Positions 17,072 to 26,831 of a stretch of DNA of 64,000 nt are shown here, in pieces. Origin of the DNA: Solibacillus sp. FSL R7-0682 (GTDB lineage Bacteria > Bacillota > Bacilli > Bacillales_A > Planococcaceae); assembly GCF_038005985.1 (NCBI RefSeq), contig NZ_JBBOUI010000001.1, positions 1,446,001-1,510,000 of the forward strand, read 5' to 3'. A program made the position numbers and the translations under genes. Every line of letters starts with the position of its first letter. Within the stretch, counting starts at the first letter, position 1. The notes below the pieces were generated by a model that ran no database searches, was not told the DNA's origin, and saw only the letters and a list, made by a program, of their open reading frames with translations.

Positions 17072-19774
17072 ATAGGTAAGCCTTTGACGTTATCTCCAGC
17101 TTTTCCCCCACTTCACACCGTACGTGCGAGTTTCCCAGCATACGGCGTTCCAATTAATTCAATTCATTCGATTTTTATGTAAGGACAAGATGTAATGTGG
17201 AATTAGATTGCTTCGTTCAGACATTGCTCACGCAATTCATTTACTTTCATTAGTTGCTTTTTATCTAGTTGAAGTACTTTCATGAGTACTTGAATTTTCT
17301 CGAGGTCTTTAAGGTGAATTAGTCTATGAACTGATTCATGTACAATGGTTAAGTTACCATAGGAATCATCCTGCGATAAATAATATGGTGTTTTGTGATG
17401 GCAGTGCCAGTCATTAAAGCTAAGTACAGTACCAGTTACTGCACACTTTCCATATTGCGCAATAAATCGACTGATACGATTATCATTATATTCAATGGAG
17501 CGTTGAGGAATAAATTGTTTCATCACGGCAGTAAGAGTGTGTTTATTAATAGCTCTTAAATCATGATGAATCTTATTTCTACCTTCGGTAGTATAGTTAC
17601 AGATGGTTTGTGAGAAGTTTAGGTTTATTCGGCAACGTTGGGCATGAATTGGAGCGAGTGCCATTTCTTTAATTTTGTAAAACTTGCATTCATATCCGTT
17701 ATACCTTTTTCGTAAAGATTTCGTGAGGTCTTGAGACGTCGCTTCTTTTCTAATGCCTTTTAAACGATTGTGTAGCGTTCTATGGATACGGTAGTTCAGC
17801 TCAGTTAGATCATCTGTTATGTGTGACGCTGCGGCGTAATAGTTTTGAATACCCATGACAACTGTATTAAATCGCCAAACATTTTCAATACATTGATGTT
17901 TTTGTATTGTCTTTGCGGCTTTTTTCAATTTTATTTGTGCATTGTTTAGAGCCTTCTTGGTCATATGTGAATGCGCAACATATAGGTTACGCTTCGTTGT
18001 TTTCTTAGGATGAGCTTTTATACGAAAGCCTAGAAATTCGGAAGAATTTTTCTTCAGATTCACAACTTTCGATTTCTCTTCGCTAATTTCTAAATGCAAA
18101 CGTGTAGAGAGAAAATCTTTAACTGCATAAAACATTCGTATTGCTTGTGAACGTGTACGACAGATGATTTTAAAATCATCAGCATACCTCACAATATAGC
18201 AATGTTTTAAGTTCGATTTCTTTAATGCCTGATTCATATTCGCCTTGTTTTTATAAGCCTTCTTTGTTTCAAAGTTTTCCCATTGATTACTAACCCACCA
18301 ATCAAGTTCATTTAGTACAATGTTCGATAGGAGTGGTGATAGTATTCCGCCTTGAGGCGTTCCTTTTGTTGGAAAACCTTCAGCTAAGATTTCTGCTTTT
18401 AAAAGGCGAGAAATAATGGAAAGAAGAGCTTTATCCCGAATACCCATTGTCCACAATTGTTTAAGCAGTTTTGAATGATTAACATTGTCAAAAAATCCTT
18501 TAATATCAACGTCTACACAATGATATAGACACGCTCGATTTATCAATGTTTCGAAACGTGCCTTAGCATGATGTGTACTGCGATTTGGTCTGAAACCATA
18601 GCTATGTTTATAGAATCTTGCCTCACAAATTGGCTCTAATACTTGTAAAATACACTGTTGAAATAACCTATCCCAGATTGTCGGGATACCTAGTGGACGT
18701 GTTTTCCCATTTGCCTTCGGAATAAATACACGTCGTACTGCTTGGGGGCGATAGAGTGCAAACATCTTCTGTATCGTTGATACAACTTCACATATTTGTA
18801 ATTGCTTAATATCTTCAATTGTTTGGCCATCAAACCCAGCCGTTTTACTACCCGTATTTTTCTTGATATTACGGTACGCTAATTGAATGTTTTCACGTGA
18901 TTGTATTATATCTAATAAATCATAAAAATTTTGACCATCAACACTGCGAGCATATAACATATCAAATTGTTTTTGCATGTCATAGTACTCGTTATGTCTC
19001 AGTTTCTTTCGTTTTAACAAGTCGGTGGCTCCTTTTGGAGCTGAACCTCTATTAGTCTCACAAGAACCTTATTAATCGTTGAAGAACTGCCTTTCATGGT
19101 GAATAAATCTTGTATTAATCTAGTGGCGATCCCTCCACGTTCATTACACGCTTCAACGGTACTGTGCCACCACTTTCACTGATATAAAGGAAAGTTATAT
19201 ATTCGCTAATCTCACGATTATTTTCCTTTCCAACGTTTCATCGAGAGTAAGCTCTCCACGTTATCAGCTTACCACGTTGAATATTAACTATTATGGAACA
19301 AGCTTAGGTGCCTCCTATGAGCCTGTTAGCATTGCATGTGCCTGTAACACAAGATGGACTTTTATATTGTTGATTCTTACTCATCCATAGCTAACCTCAC
19401 ATTTAGTGATATACACATTTCTATGTATTGCCATTCTAGACCCGTACATTCAGAGGTTCGTCAGCAAAGTAGTTTATTATCCTATTATGTTGCATTCTCA
19501 CCTTATTCGTTCAACCCAAGCACTATGATTTACACCACCCCATCGGGTAGGATTTCGTCAGCCAAACTGTTACGGTAAATTCTTGCGCCTATTAGCCGAG
19601 CTTATAACACACTTTTCCTTACTAAACAGCGTGCTATTCGACGCAAGGGGAGCCTTTCAGAGCGTTACCTCATCATTCGACTCCTTGATAATATCCTTCA
19701 ATTTAATATAAATTGCCTAGCCTTTACCGAGATTGTGTTAACCACATCTCATTTAAGCTAAGAACGTGTCGCAC
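17072..19774 (-). mobile_element. Group II intron with encoded reverse transcriptase
   Basis: Read on the minus strand the element begins GTGCGACACG (19774 downward), the classical group II 5' end, and ends ...GGCTTACCTAT at 17072. Domain V is visible at about 17113-17149 as CGCCGTATGC-TGGGAAACTC-GCACGTACGG, and domain VI follows with GTGGGGGAAAAGCTGGAG. About 750 bases of ribozyme domains I-III lie upstream of the protein gene. The flanking exon sequence on the 5' side is CAACAATCGGGCCATATTGTTG, a hairpin belonging to the dispersed repeat seen elsewhere. The exact 3' boundary is inferred. Confidence 0.88.
17203..19020 (-). CDS. ltrA: Group II intron reverse transcriptase/maturase/HNH endonuclease
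   Basis: 605 residues. The reverse transcriptase palm is seen in IPKANGKTRPLGIPTI, HSYGFRPNRSTHHA, GTPQGGILSPLLSNI and the YADDF active site at about residue 275. A maturase (domain X) region follows with NVWRFNTVVMGIQNYY. The C-terminus holds an HNH endonuclease (CAVTG ... WHCHHKTP ... GNLTIVHESVHRLIH). It splices the intron RNA and mobilises it by target-primed reverse transcription. All motifs are intact, so the intron is probably functional. The start TTG/ATG cluster lies just behind the ribozyme domains. Confidence 0.93.
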   Translation of the reverse strand: MLKRKKLRHNEYYDMQKQFDMLYARSVDGQNFYDLLDIIQSRENIQLAYRNIKKNTGSKTAGFDGQTIEDIKQLQICEVVSTIQKMFALYRPQAVRRVFIPKANGKTRPLGIPTIWDRLFQQCILQVLEPICEARFYKHSYGFRPNRSTHHAKARFETLINRACLYHCVDVDIKGFFDNVNHSKLLKQLWTMGIRDKALLSIISRLLKAEILAEGFPTKGTPQGGILSPLLSNIVLNELDWWVSNQWENFETKKAYKNKANMNQALKKSNLKHCYIVRYADDFKIICRTRSQAIRMFYAVKDFLSTRLHLEISEEKSKVVNLKKNSSEFLGFRIKAHPKKTTKRNLYVAHSHMTKKALNNAQIKLKKAAKTIQKHQCIENVWRFNTVVMGIQNYYAAASHITDDLTELNYRIHRTLHNRLKGIRKEATSQDLTKSLRKRYNGYECKFYKIKEMALAPIHAQRCRINLNFSQTICNYTTEGRNKIHHDLRAINKHTLTAVMKQFIPQRSIEYNDNRISRFIAQYGKCAVTGTVLSFNDWHCHHKTPYYLSQDDSYGNLTIVHESVHRLIHLKDLEKIQVLMKVLQLDKKQLMKVNELREQCLNEAI

Positions 19775-20265
19775 CAACAATATGGCCCGATTGTTGTATA
19801 AAGTTTTATAACAGTCCACAACTAATCATTTTATTATATTGGTTTTGCTCTAAGTTCTCCAAAATACTAAATAATAATTATTTTTTATACACTTTCGCGT
19901 AAAGTATGTAGTGTTTTATTATTAACTAATTTATTAATAAAACACTACGGAAATAAGAAAAGTGCTTTATTCAATTATAGAGCCAGATTTTGGAGCAAAC
20001 ATTTATGTTATATGCTAATATATTTTAAGAAATGTACAAGTAACGGATAGCTTAACAGCCAAAATAAGCAGAATTTGAACTAAGAAAATTTCACTTTTTT
20101 TTGCCCCTTAACGGATAACCCCCTAACACTCGATCCTTATGAGACCGAGTTAGTTATTGGCAAAATTGCAATTTTACAGGTGGGCTTTAGTTTAATATTA
20201 GACTAGTGGTTGTTTAATTTATTTAAGAATAGGAATCAGATTCTAAATCTTTGGAGGTTAGGCCC
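19775..20265. other. Intergenic repeat remnants around the intron, no gene
   Basis: It starts with the 5' exon hairpin of the intron (19775-19800), then AT-rich DNA with a 14-bp hairpin at 19908-19948, and the block TTATAGAGCCAGATTTTGGAGCAAAC (19966-19990), which matches the 3' end of the dispersed repeat. TAACGGATAACCCCCTAA near 20107 has the look of another repeat edge. No supported gene is seen. Confidence 0.5.
19908..19948. repeat. Perfect 14-bp inverted repeat
   Basis: GTAGTGTTTTATTA and TAATAAAACACTAC flank a 13-base loop. There is no T-run after the stem on the plus strand. Confidence 0.7.
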
Positions 20266-20877
20266 TTGAAACAAACCATTTATTTACTTAGACATGGAGA
20301 AACCGAATTAAATGTAAAAGGGTGTTATCAGGGAGAACTTGATTCAACACTAACTTCCAACGGCATTGAACAAGTAGAAAATAATGCTAAAATCCTAAAA
20401 ATGCTTATAGACAACCCTAGGGAGTGGGAGTTTATTTCCAGTCCATTAGGAAGAGCACAACAAAGTACAGATATAATATGTGGAATTTTAGGTTTCGATA
20501 AAAGTAAAGTAATTACGGACAACAGATTAAAAGAAGTCTCTGTGGGTAAATGGGCTGGTTTAACCATAAAAGAAATTGAAAAGTATTGGCCAGAACTCAT
20601 GAAAAACACTAATAATTACAACTGGTATTTTAATTCTCCTAATGGAGAAAGTTATGATGCAGTTATAGAGAGAGTATCAGGATGGCTACATTCTATACGA
20701 AATAAAGAAAAAGTAATAGTGATGTCACATGGACTTACTGGAAGAATAATAAGAGGTTTATATCTAGGTTTAACAAAAGAACAATCATTAGTTTTAGAGG
20801 TATCTCAGAATACATTCTTTAAGCTATCGGATAAGCAGATAGAAAGATTCTGTTCAAAGTATGATGATCTTTATTAA
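20266..20877 (+). CDS. Histidine phosphatase family protein (phosphoglycerate-mutase-like)
   Basis: 203 residues. The catalytic RHGE motif (YLLRHGETELN) sits at the N-terminus, and the second conserved His is in VIVMSHGLTGR; SSPLGRAQQS and VGKWAGLTIKEI are typical of the family. It removes phosphate through a phosphohistidine intermediate; the substrate is unknown. TTG 20266 follows GGAGG eight bases upstream, whereas the earlier TTG at 20251 overlaps that site. It stands alone in the accessory region. Confidence 0.85.
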   Translation: MKQTIYLLRHGETELNVKGCYQGELDSTLTSNGIEQVENNAKILKMLIDNPREWEFISSPLGRAQQSTDIICGILGFDKSKVITDNRLKEVSVGKWAGLTIKEIEKYWPELMKNTNNYNWYFNSPNGESYDAVIERVSGWLHSIRNKEKVIVMSHGLTGRIIRGLYLGLTKEQSLVLEVSQNTFFKLSDKQIERFCSKYDDLY

Positions 20878-20975
20878 TGAAATTCTGTTTAATATCAGTA
20901 AAAAAACTTTATATTTTGAGATCGAATATTCCTTTCTATGAAAGATCGTGAACGAGAAAACTAATGATATTTGAT

Positions 20976-21022
20976 TTTCAACAATCGGGCGCAATTCTTG
21001 TACAAGGAATTGTGTCTTCGTC
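20976..21022 (+). repeat. Dispersed CAATCGGG-type repeat, copy 2 (5' half)
   Basis: TTTTCAACAATCGGGCGC followed by the hairpin CAATTC-TTGTACAA-GGAATTG and GTCTTCGTC. The typical poly-T/GCGTTA/TGGAGTAA half is absent; the sequence switches directly to the truncated GGDEF gene. Confidence 0.65.
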
Positions 21023-21065
21023 AGTTATCATCTTCAAGTGGTAATGTTTACTTACTTCATGCAAA

Positions 21066-21686
21066 TTGAGCAGTAAATCAAAATTACAGCTTTTTAAAAC
21101 TAGTGCATTCGCTATGATTTATTCGTTAGCATTACTATGTTTAATGCTCTATGAAATGCTACGCTATATGGACCGATTAATTGGTTTATTAAAAAATGTG
21201 GGTACTTACTCAATGACCGACCCGCTAACGAAACTCTTTAACAAAGGCTACTTATTGAAAAAATCCGCTCAACTTGTAGAAAAGCAACCAGTCTCTGTTA
21301 TCTTTGGTGACATTGATAACTTCAAAAATTTAAATGATACAAAAGGCCATGAGTATGGTGACGAAGTGTTAATCAAAGTGGCATCCGTTTTCAAAAACGT
21401 ATTAAAGAAAAAACAAGGTACAGCATTCCGATATGGTGGAGAAGAAGTTGTGGGTGTCGTTATGGCGAATTTAGAAGATACAGCAAAATTAACTGAACAA
21501 TTCCGAGCAGCCGTAGAAAAAGAAGTGGGAGTCACAATGAGTTTAGGTGTTGCCAATTCGGAGGAAATTTCGAAGGTGTATCGTCCAAGATTAGAGCTAG
21601 ATACTATTAAATTGGCGGATGAACGTATGTATATCTCTAAAAGAACAGGTAAAAATAAAGTGACTATTCGTGAAGAAGATAGTTAA
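21066..21686 (+). CDS. GGDEF-domain protein, apparently 5'-truncated
   Basis: 206 residues from a TTG without a ribosome binding site. One membrane helix is visible (FAMIYSLALLCLMLYEML), then a GGDEF domain: DPLTKLFNKGYL, FGDIDNFKNLND, GHEYGDEVL, FRYGGEEVVGVV (GGEEV instead of GGDEF/GGEEF) and LADERMYISKRTGKN. Diguanylate cyclases make c-di-GMP; the altered signature makes activity uncertain. The preceding bases belong to a dispersed repeat, and the frame is open only from 21045, so a longer membrane/sensor part was probably lost. Confidence 0.7.
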   Translation: MSSKSKLQLFKTSAFAMIYSLALLCLMLYEMLRYMDRLIGLLKNVGTYSMTDPLTKLFNKGYLLKKSAQLVEKQPVSVIFGDIDNFKNLNDTKGHEYGDEVLIKVASVFKNVLKKKQGTAFRYGGEEVVGVVMANLEDTAKLTEQFRAAVEKEVGVTMSLGVANSEEISKVYRPRLELDTIKLADERMYISKRTGKNKVTIREEDS

Positions 21687-22002
21687 ACTACGAATATCCC
21701 TAACCACCTTATAAAAGTTGTCTAAATCTGCTGCCATTCCAATTTGAAGATCATTGAGTTGCATATGCAACCCAATGATCTTATTGAACTTTTAACGGAG
21801 CAGTTTAATTGAACAATGGACACCTAAATCGCTTGAGAGCAAGTCCCACGGGGGGTTCCTTTAGGGGCACATATGAGTCTTTTGGTATATTTATTTCCTA
21901 AATGTGTTATTTATTATAAACAGTTCGGCATTTTTACTTTTAAGTAATAAAATGTAGAATTGAAAAGGTTTTAAAGTCAATAAATTATAGGAGGAAATAA
22001 AT
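21687..22002. other. Intergenic stretch upstream of the RHS gene
   Basis: Holds a strong hairpin (21747-21782), a GC-rich patch (CCCACGGGGGGTTCC near 21846), and AT-rich DNA that presumably carries the promoter of the RHS gene. No gene is seen. Confidence 0.4.
21747..21782 (+). terminator. Terminator-like hairpin after the GGDEF gene
   Basis: AAGATCATTG-GTTGC / GCAAC-CAATGATCTT with one mismatch, followed by ATTGAACTTTT. Confidence 0.6.
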
Positions 22003-25000
22003 TTGCTTAAGAAAATAGTAGCTCAAATGATCGTTTTGACAATGTTCATTGGGTTTATTCCTTTTGGGAATTTTGCAAGTGCAAGTGGTAATAAACAACC
22101 ATCCACAAAAAATGTACTAGAAAAAATAGAAGTGTTAGAGGCACGTACAGAAACCTCAAAAACGTATAACAATCATGACGGTACCTTTTCAACAGAAATC
22201 TATGAGGCACCGATTCATTTTAAAGGGAATAATGGCAGCTGGAAGGAAATTGATAATGAACTTCAAAAGCAAAAGGTCAATGGGAAAGGCCAGTTCAAAA
22301 ATAAGGACAATAACTTTGTTGTCACGTTTGATGAAAAATTAGAAGATGACACGAATCATGTACAAGTGACAGAGAACCAATATACCCTCGATATGGGCTT
22401 AAAGGAAATTGAACAAAATGGTGAAGTAATACTTGCCAATGAGGTTATAGGGGTTGCTACAGAGAATCAAATTCAGTACACGGATGTTTTTGAAAATATT
22501 TCGACTACATACTCAGTTGGAGAAAACTTTGTAAAAGAAGATATTATTATTGATAAAAAGCCTGAGAATGGTTTGCCACAAAGCTTTTCGTATCAATTAT
22601 CACTGGAAAATATGAGCTATGAACAAATCAACAATCAAATCTATTTGAAGGATGCAGCAACTGGTGAAATGATTTATGTCATAGAGGCACCGTTTATGTA
22701 TGATGCATTTAAACCTTCAGGATTCCAATCGATTGATGGGATAGAAGCAATCCCAGAAGAAGCAAAATCCTATGATATTACGCTTCAAACACGTAAAGAA
22801 AACAATTCCTTATGGATCGATTTAATCCCGGATTCAGCTTGGCTACAGGGGGAAGAACGTCAATTTCCAATTGTCATTGATCCAACGATTATACGTATCC
22901 AAGGAAACTCAAAAATGGTTGATACAACGATTCGTAAAAATTTCCCAACGCAAACAGGCGGAAATGATACAGAATTGGGGACTGGCACGGCAACTGATGG
23001 TAATATTGTGCGCAGCTTAATGAAATTTGATGTTTCACCAATTCCAAAATATAGTGTGATTTTATCTGCTGATTTAAATTTGTATTTATCTTCTAGCAAT
23101 TCACCAAATCCGATTGATTTAAGCTTGCATTCAATGAAGCGTTCATGGGATGAAAATACAGCAACATGGAATAACTATGCGACAGCTGGTAAATGGACAG
23201 CTGTAGGTGGGGATTACAATACAGCAGCACTTTCAACAGTTAATGGTATTTCTTCCGTTCCGAGTAAGGTAGAAGACGGGTTAAAAAGATGGGCACTTCC
23301 TACAGATTTAGTAAGAGATTGGGTTGTCAATTCAAATACGAATTTAGGTGTACTACTAAAGAGTACAACAGAAGGTACGTTGATTTATAAAAAATTCATT
23401 AGTAGTGAAAGCACAACAAATCCCCTTGCTTATAAACCGAAGCTCGTGGTCACATTTAAAACACCGAACCGACTAGGCTTAGAAGGCTATTGGGATTATG
23501 CGTCACATAATCTTTCAAATGGATCCAATTACGTCAATTTAGGCACAAATAATAATATCATCCAATATACCGATTTCAGTTTATTCAACTATGCAGATTT
23601 CGGATTAGATTTTACAAGAACGTATAATAGTAAAGATTTTGAAAAATCAGATTTCGGTTATGGGTGGAGCTTTACAGGTTCTCAAAAGCTTTATCTCGGG
23701 ACAAATGGTAGCGATATTGATTATAAGGATGCAGATGGGACGGTCCATGTGTTTAAATGGGACGGAAACAACTATGTTGCCCCAGCTGGCAATTATGATC
23801 GTTTAGAAAAAGTGGATGCGACCAGTTATAAGTTAACAACGCAAACGGGTTATACATCTACATTTACAGTAAGAGAAAATTCAACGGATACAGATGTAAA
23901 AGTAGCGTATATAACGACACAATCAGATCGAAACAGCAATACCATTACGTATTCATACAATACGGTGAATCAGCTTACTTTCATTACAACGAATTTAGGG
24001 ACTCAACTGACATTTGATTATGATGCAGACGGGCTTATTTCAAAAATTAACTTAAATAATCAAGAGATTACCTACGCCTATACAGATGGGAATTTAATAA
24101 GAGTAGTTGTGAAAAAAGATGCAACTACGACAACAGCTACCTCATTCTATTATACGATGAATGGACAATTAACAAAAATCATCGATAGTAATCAAAAAAC
24201 GATGCTTTACGAATATAATAATGAGTGGGATCTAATTTCTGTAACAGAACCATCTTTGGAAGGACAAGTAACTTCCATTACCAATTATGCATTAAATCGA
24301 ACAACCATTCCTCAAGTGATGACGGTTACAAGCCCGGAAGGTTCCATTACACAATATGAATTGAATGATAACTACGTTGCGGAAAAAATAATCGATGCAT
24401 CAGGTGAAACAACAACTTATAAGTTAGATAAGAATACTTATAATGTGTTAACTGAAACGGTAGGTTATGCAGATGGCTCTTCATACAAGAAAGATTATAA
24501 TTATGATTCAAAAGAGAATGTGTTAAGCACAACAGACTCAAAAGGTGTAAGTGAGTCATTTATGTATGATCAATTTAGTAATGTTTTAAAGCATACGGAT
24601 GCTAAAAATCAAATAACGACCAATACGTATGAAAATGGCAATTTAAAAACAACGACGTCACCAAAGGGGGAAAAAACTTCCTTTGCATATGATACACGGG
24701 GCGATTTAAAGTCCATTACGTACCCTTCAGGGAAAATAAATTCATTTGACAATGATTATTCAAAGGATCAAAAACGGACTGTGCATACAGACGTTGAATT
24801 AGGTATTACGACGGAAACGATTACTGATTTTAATGGCAATATGACATCTTATAAAGATGGAAAAAATCAACTAACGACGTATGATTACAATTTAAAAAAT
24901 GAATTAATCAAAGTAACAGACGCTAATGGGATAACAAACTACAAATATGATGGGAACGGGAATTTAGTAACAGTTACAAATGCTGCTGGCAAACAAATAA

Positions 25001-26823
25001 ACTTAGGTTATAATGAACAAAATGCAGTGAAAGAAGAGAAAAATGCAGAAGGAAAGATAACAAAATATCACTATAATGCTGATGGTGAATTAACCGAGGT
25101 AGTCAAGGCGGATAGAGCTGTCATTGGATATACGAATGATGAAGAAACACAAACGTCAGTTGTGAAAATTAACAATGTCAATCAATTCACAACTAAAAAA
25201 GATAGTTTAATCACAACGGTGACGAACCATACGTTAAATAATCAAATGGTCACATACACGGAATCAGAAAACGGCTTGTTACAGCGTATTGACTTTAGCG
25301 CGCCTAAAAACAATGCTATTACGTACGGTTATAAAAATGAAGAATCATTAGAAACGATTCAGTTTGGTACAAATACAATCAACTATACACCAGATGAAAA
25401 TGGACAAACAAAGAGCCTATCTTTAAACGAAAAAACAATTGCCAACTTTACACTGAATGCCAATGGTTTACCAAAAACGACTACACTCGATAACGGGGCG
25501 TCGGTTACCAATGACTATATTGGAAATGAGACATTACTAAAATCACAAACATTTAAAACAACGAATAAAAGCGATACACATACGTATGACTATGATGCGA
25601 ATAAGCAAATCACACAGGTCACAAGCAATGCAGGGACAGTTACGTATTCCTATGATGCATTAAATCAATTAAAGCAAGAGCACTTGAGCAATGGCGTAAC
25701 GATCGATTACACTTACGATAATGTAGGAAATCGTTTGTCGAAGTCAATCACGCAAAATGGTGTTACTACAAAAACGGAATATAAGTATAACGATGCCAAC
25801 CAAATGACAACAGCCGGTGCAAGTAGCAATTCAGTCTATGTCAACGGCAATGTGACAAATGACGGGCGTTATGAATACGTGTGGAATGCATTTGATCAAT
25901 TAACACAAGTGAAAACATTAGCTGGCGCAATGGTAGCAACATATAAATACGATGAAAACGGTCGCCGTATATATAGTAACGTTGATAGTAAAGAAACGTT
26001 CTATCGTTATGACGGGACAAGTAATCACGTAATATTCGAGGAAGATGCAAGCGGCAAGATAACAAAATCCTACACATATGACGATAACGGGCATCCTCTA
26101 ACAATGACGTACGATAGTGTAACTTACTACTATCTAACAAACTACCGAGGGGACGTGCTCGCCTTAACAGATGAAAGCGGGACAATCGTCGCTGAGTACA
26201 CATATGATGCATTGGGCAATATTTTAACGCAAGAAGATTTAGATGAGAAAGCTAAAGTAAATCTAGCAGAGGAAAATCCCTACCGCTACGCTGGCTATCG
26301 ATATGACGAGGAAACGAAGCTTTATTATTTAATGGCGCGATATTACAACCCGGATACAGGGGTGTTTCTATCACTAGATCCTGTACGTGGCGATACCCTG
26401 ACCCCGATTACAATGAATGGTTATAATTATGCGAATAATAATCCGGTGATGAATGTGGATCCGGATGGTGAGTTTGCACAATTAATTCCTGTAGGCATAG
26501 GGGTTTATAAAGCAATTAAAGTTTCATATGATTTATATAAACATTTGAAAAACATGAGATATTTAACTAAATATGTGAATGTAACCAAAAGTGGTAGTAG
26601 AATGGTAAATATAACCACTAATTTAACGAGGAAACAATTTGAAAGGAATTTAGTAAAAGATGGTTGGTCTAAATCTGTTTCAAAAGATGGAAAAACAAGT
26701 ATATTCACAAAAGCTGGGAATAAGTACGTTGTAAGAGATAATGCAAAAAGTACAGGCGGTCCATCGGTTGATTTCACACCAAAAGGTGAAAAAATAACCC
26801 TAAAAATAAGATTAAAAAAGTAG
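22003..26823 (+). CDS. Secreted RHS/YD-repeat polymorphic toxin
   Basis: 1606 residues. An N-terminal signal peptide (about 1-27, ending FASAS) sends it across the membrane. A DNRLRE-like wall-associated region lies at about 295-490 (DTTIRKNFPTQTGGN, W-DENTATWNNYA), then a DUF6531-like entry (QYTDFSLFNYADFGLDFTRTYNS). About 40 YD repeats (xxxYxYDxxGnL) cover 620-1420, making the expected RHS cocoon. The conserved core end YRYAGYRYDEETKLYYLMAR, then RYYNPDTG and VDPDG, is at about 1427-1488. After VDPDG an unrelated 118-residue tip (…FERNLVKDGWSKS…; GGPSVDFTPKG…LKIRLKK) is the presumed toxin. The TTG start follows AGGAGG. The toxin family is not recognised; an RNase is possible. Confidence 0.88.
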   Translation: MLKKIVAQMIVLTMFIGFIPFGNFASASGNKQPSTKNVLEKIEVLEARTETSKTYNNHDGTFSTEIYEAPIHFKGNNGSWKEIDNELQKQKVNGKGQFKNKDNNFVVTFDEKLEDDTNHVQVTENQYTLDMGLKEIEQNGEVILANEVIGVATENQIQYTDVFENISTTYSVGENFVKEDIIIDKKPENGLPQSFSYQLSLENMSYEQINNQIYLKDAATGEMIYVIEAPFMYDAFKPSGFQSIDGIEAIPEEAKSYDITLQTRKENNSLWIDLIPDSAWLQGEERQFPIVIDPTIIRIQGNSKMVDTTIRKNFPTQTGGNDTELGTGTATDGNIVRSLMKFDVSPIPKYSVILSADLNLYLSSSNSPNPIDLSLHSMKRSWDENTATWNNYATAGKWTAVGGDYNTAALSTVNGISSVPSKVEDGLKRWALPTDLVRDWVVNSNTNLGVLLKSTTEGTLIYKKFISSESTTNPLAYKPKLVVTFKTPNRLGLEGYWDYASHNLSNGSNYVNLGTNNNIIQYTDFSLFNYADFGLDFTRTYNSKDFEKSDFGYGWSFTGSQKLYLGTNGSDIDYKDADGTVHVFKWDGNNYVAPAGNYDRLEKVDATSYKLTTQTGYTSTFTVRENSTDTDVKVAYITTQSDRNSNTITYSYNTVNQLTFITTNLGTQLTFDYDADGLISKINLNNQEITYAYTDGNLIRVVVKKDATTTTATSFYYTMNGQLTKIIDSNQKTMLYEYNNEWDLISVTEPSLEGQVTSITNYALNRTTIPQVMTVTSPEGSITQYELNDNYVAEKIIDASGETTTYKLDKNTYNVLTETVGYADGSSYKKDYNYDSKENVLSTTDSKGVSESFMYDQFSNVLKHTDAKNQITTNTYENGNLKTTTSPKGEKTSFAYDTRGDLKSITYPSGKINSFDNDYSKDQKRTVHTDVELGITTETITDFNGNMTSYKDGKNQLTTYDYNLKNELIKVTDANGITNYKYDGNGNLVTVTNAAGKQINLGYNEQNAVKEEKNAEGKITKYHYNADGELTEVVKADRAVIGYTNDEETQTSVVKINNVNQFTTKKDSLITTVTNHTLNNQMVTYTESENGLLQRIDFSAPKNNAITYGYKNEESLETIQFGTNTINYTPDENGQTKSLSLNEKTIANFTLNANGLPKTTTLDNGASVTNDYIGNETLLKSQTFKTTNKSDTHTYDYDANKQITQVTSNAGTVTYSYDALNQLKQEHLSNGVTIDYTYDNVGNRLSKSITQNGVTTKTEYKYNDANQMTTAGASSNSVYVNGNVTNDGRYEYVWNAFDQLTQVKTLAGAMVATYKYDENGRRIYSNVDSKETFYRYDGTSNHVIFEEDASGKITKSYTYDDNGHPLTMTYDSVTYYYLTNYRGDVLALTDESGTIVAEYTYDALGNILTQEDLDEKAKVNLAEENPYRYAGYRYDEETKLYYLMARYYNPDTGVFLSLDPVRGDTLTPITMNGYNYANNNPVMNVDPDGEFAQLIPVGIGVYKAIKVSYDLYKHLKNMRYLTKYVNVTKSGSRMVNITTNLTRKQFERNLVKDGWSKSVSKDGKTSIFTKAGNKYVVRDNAKSTGGPSVDFTPKGEKITLKIRLKK
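25981..26470 (+). repeat. RHS core repeat, copy A (donor/acceptor for cassette exchange)
   Basis: These ~490 bp, encoding the end of the RHS core, are repeated almost identically 1622 bp downstream (27603-28092). The match begins at GTTGATAG and ends at GTGGATCCGGATGG. Differences seen include GCATTGGGC versus GCATGGGGC and several near the VDPDG end. Confidence 0.92.
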
Positions 26824-26831
26824 GTTAAAAT

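Noticed and set aside
19354-19578. 74-residue plus-strand frame within the group II intron
   Set aside because: It lies antisense to ribozyme domains I-III, has no ribosome binding site, and its residue pattern is not protein-like.
25841-26212. Minus-strand frame (123 residues) repeated at 27532-27834, looking like a conserved gene family
   Set aside because: It is antisense to the RHS core and its repetition only mirrors the duplicated RHS DNA; no ribosome binding site.
22003-26823. Possible CRISPR-like or tandem DNA repeat in the RHS gene
   Set aside because: The periodicity is in the protein (YD repeats); DNA copies are diverged and have no constant spacer length.
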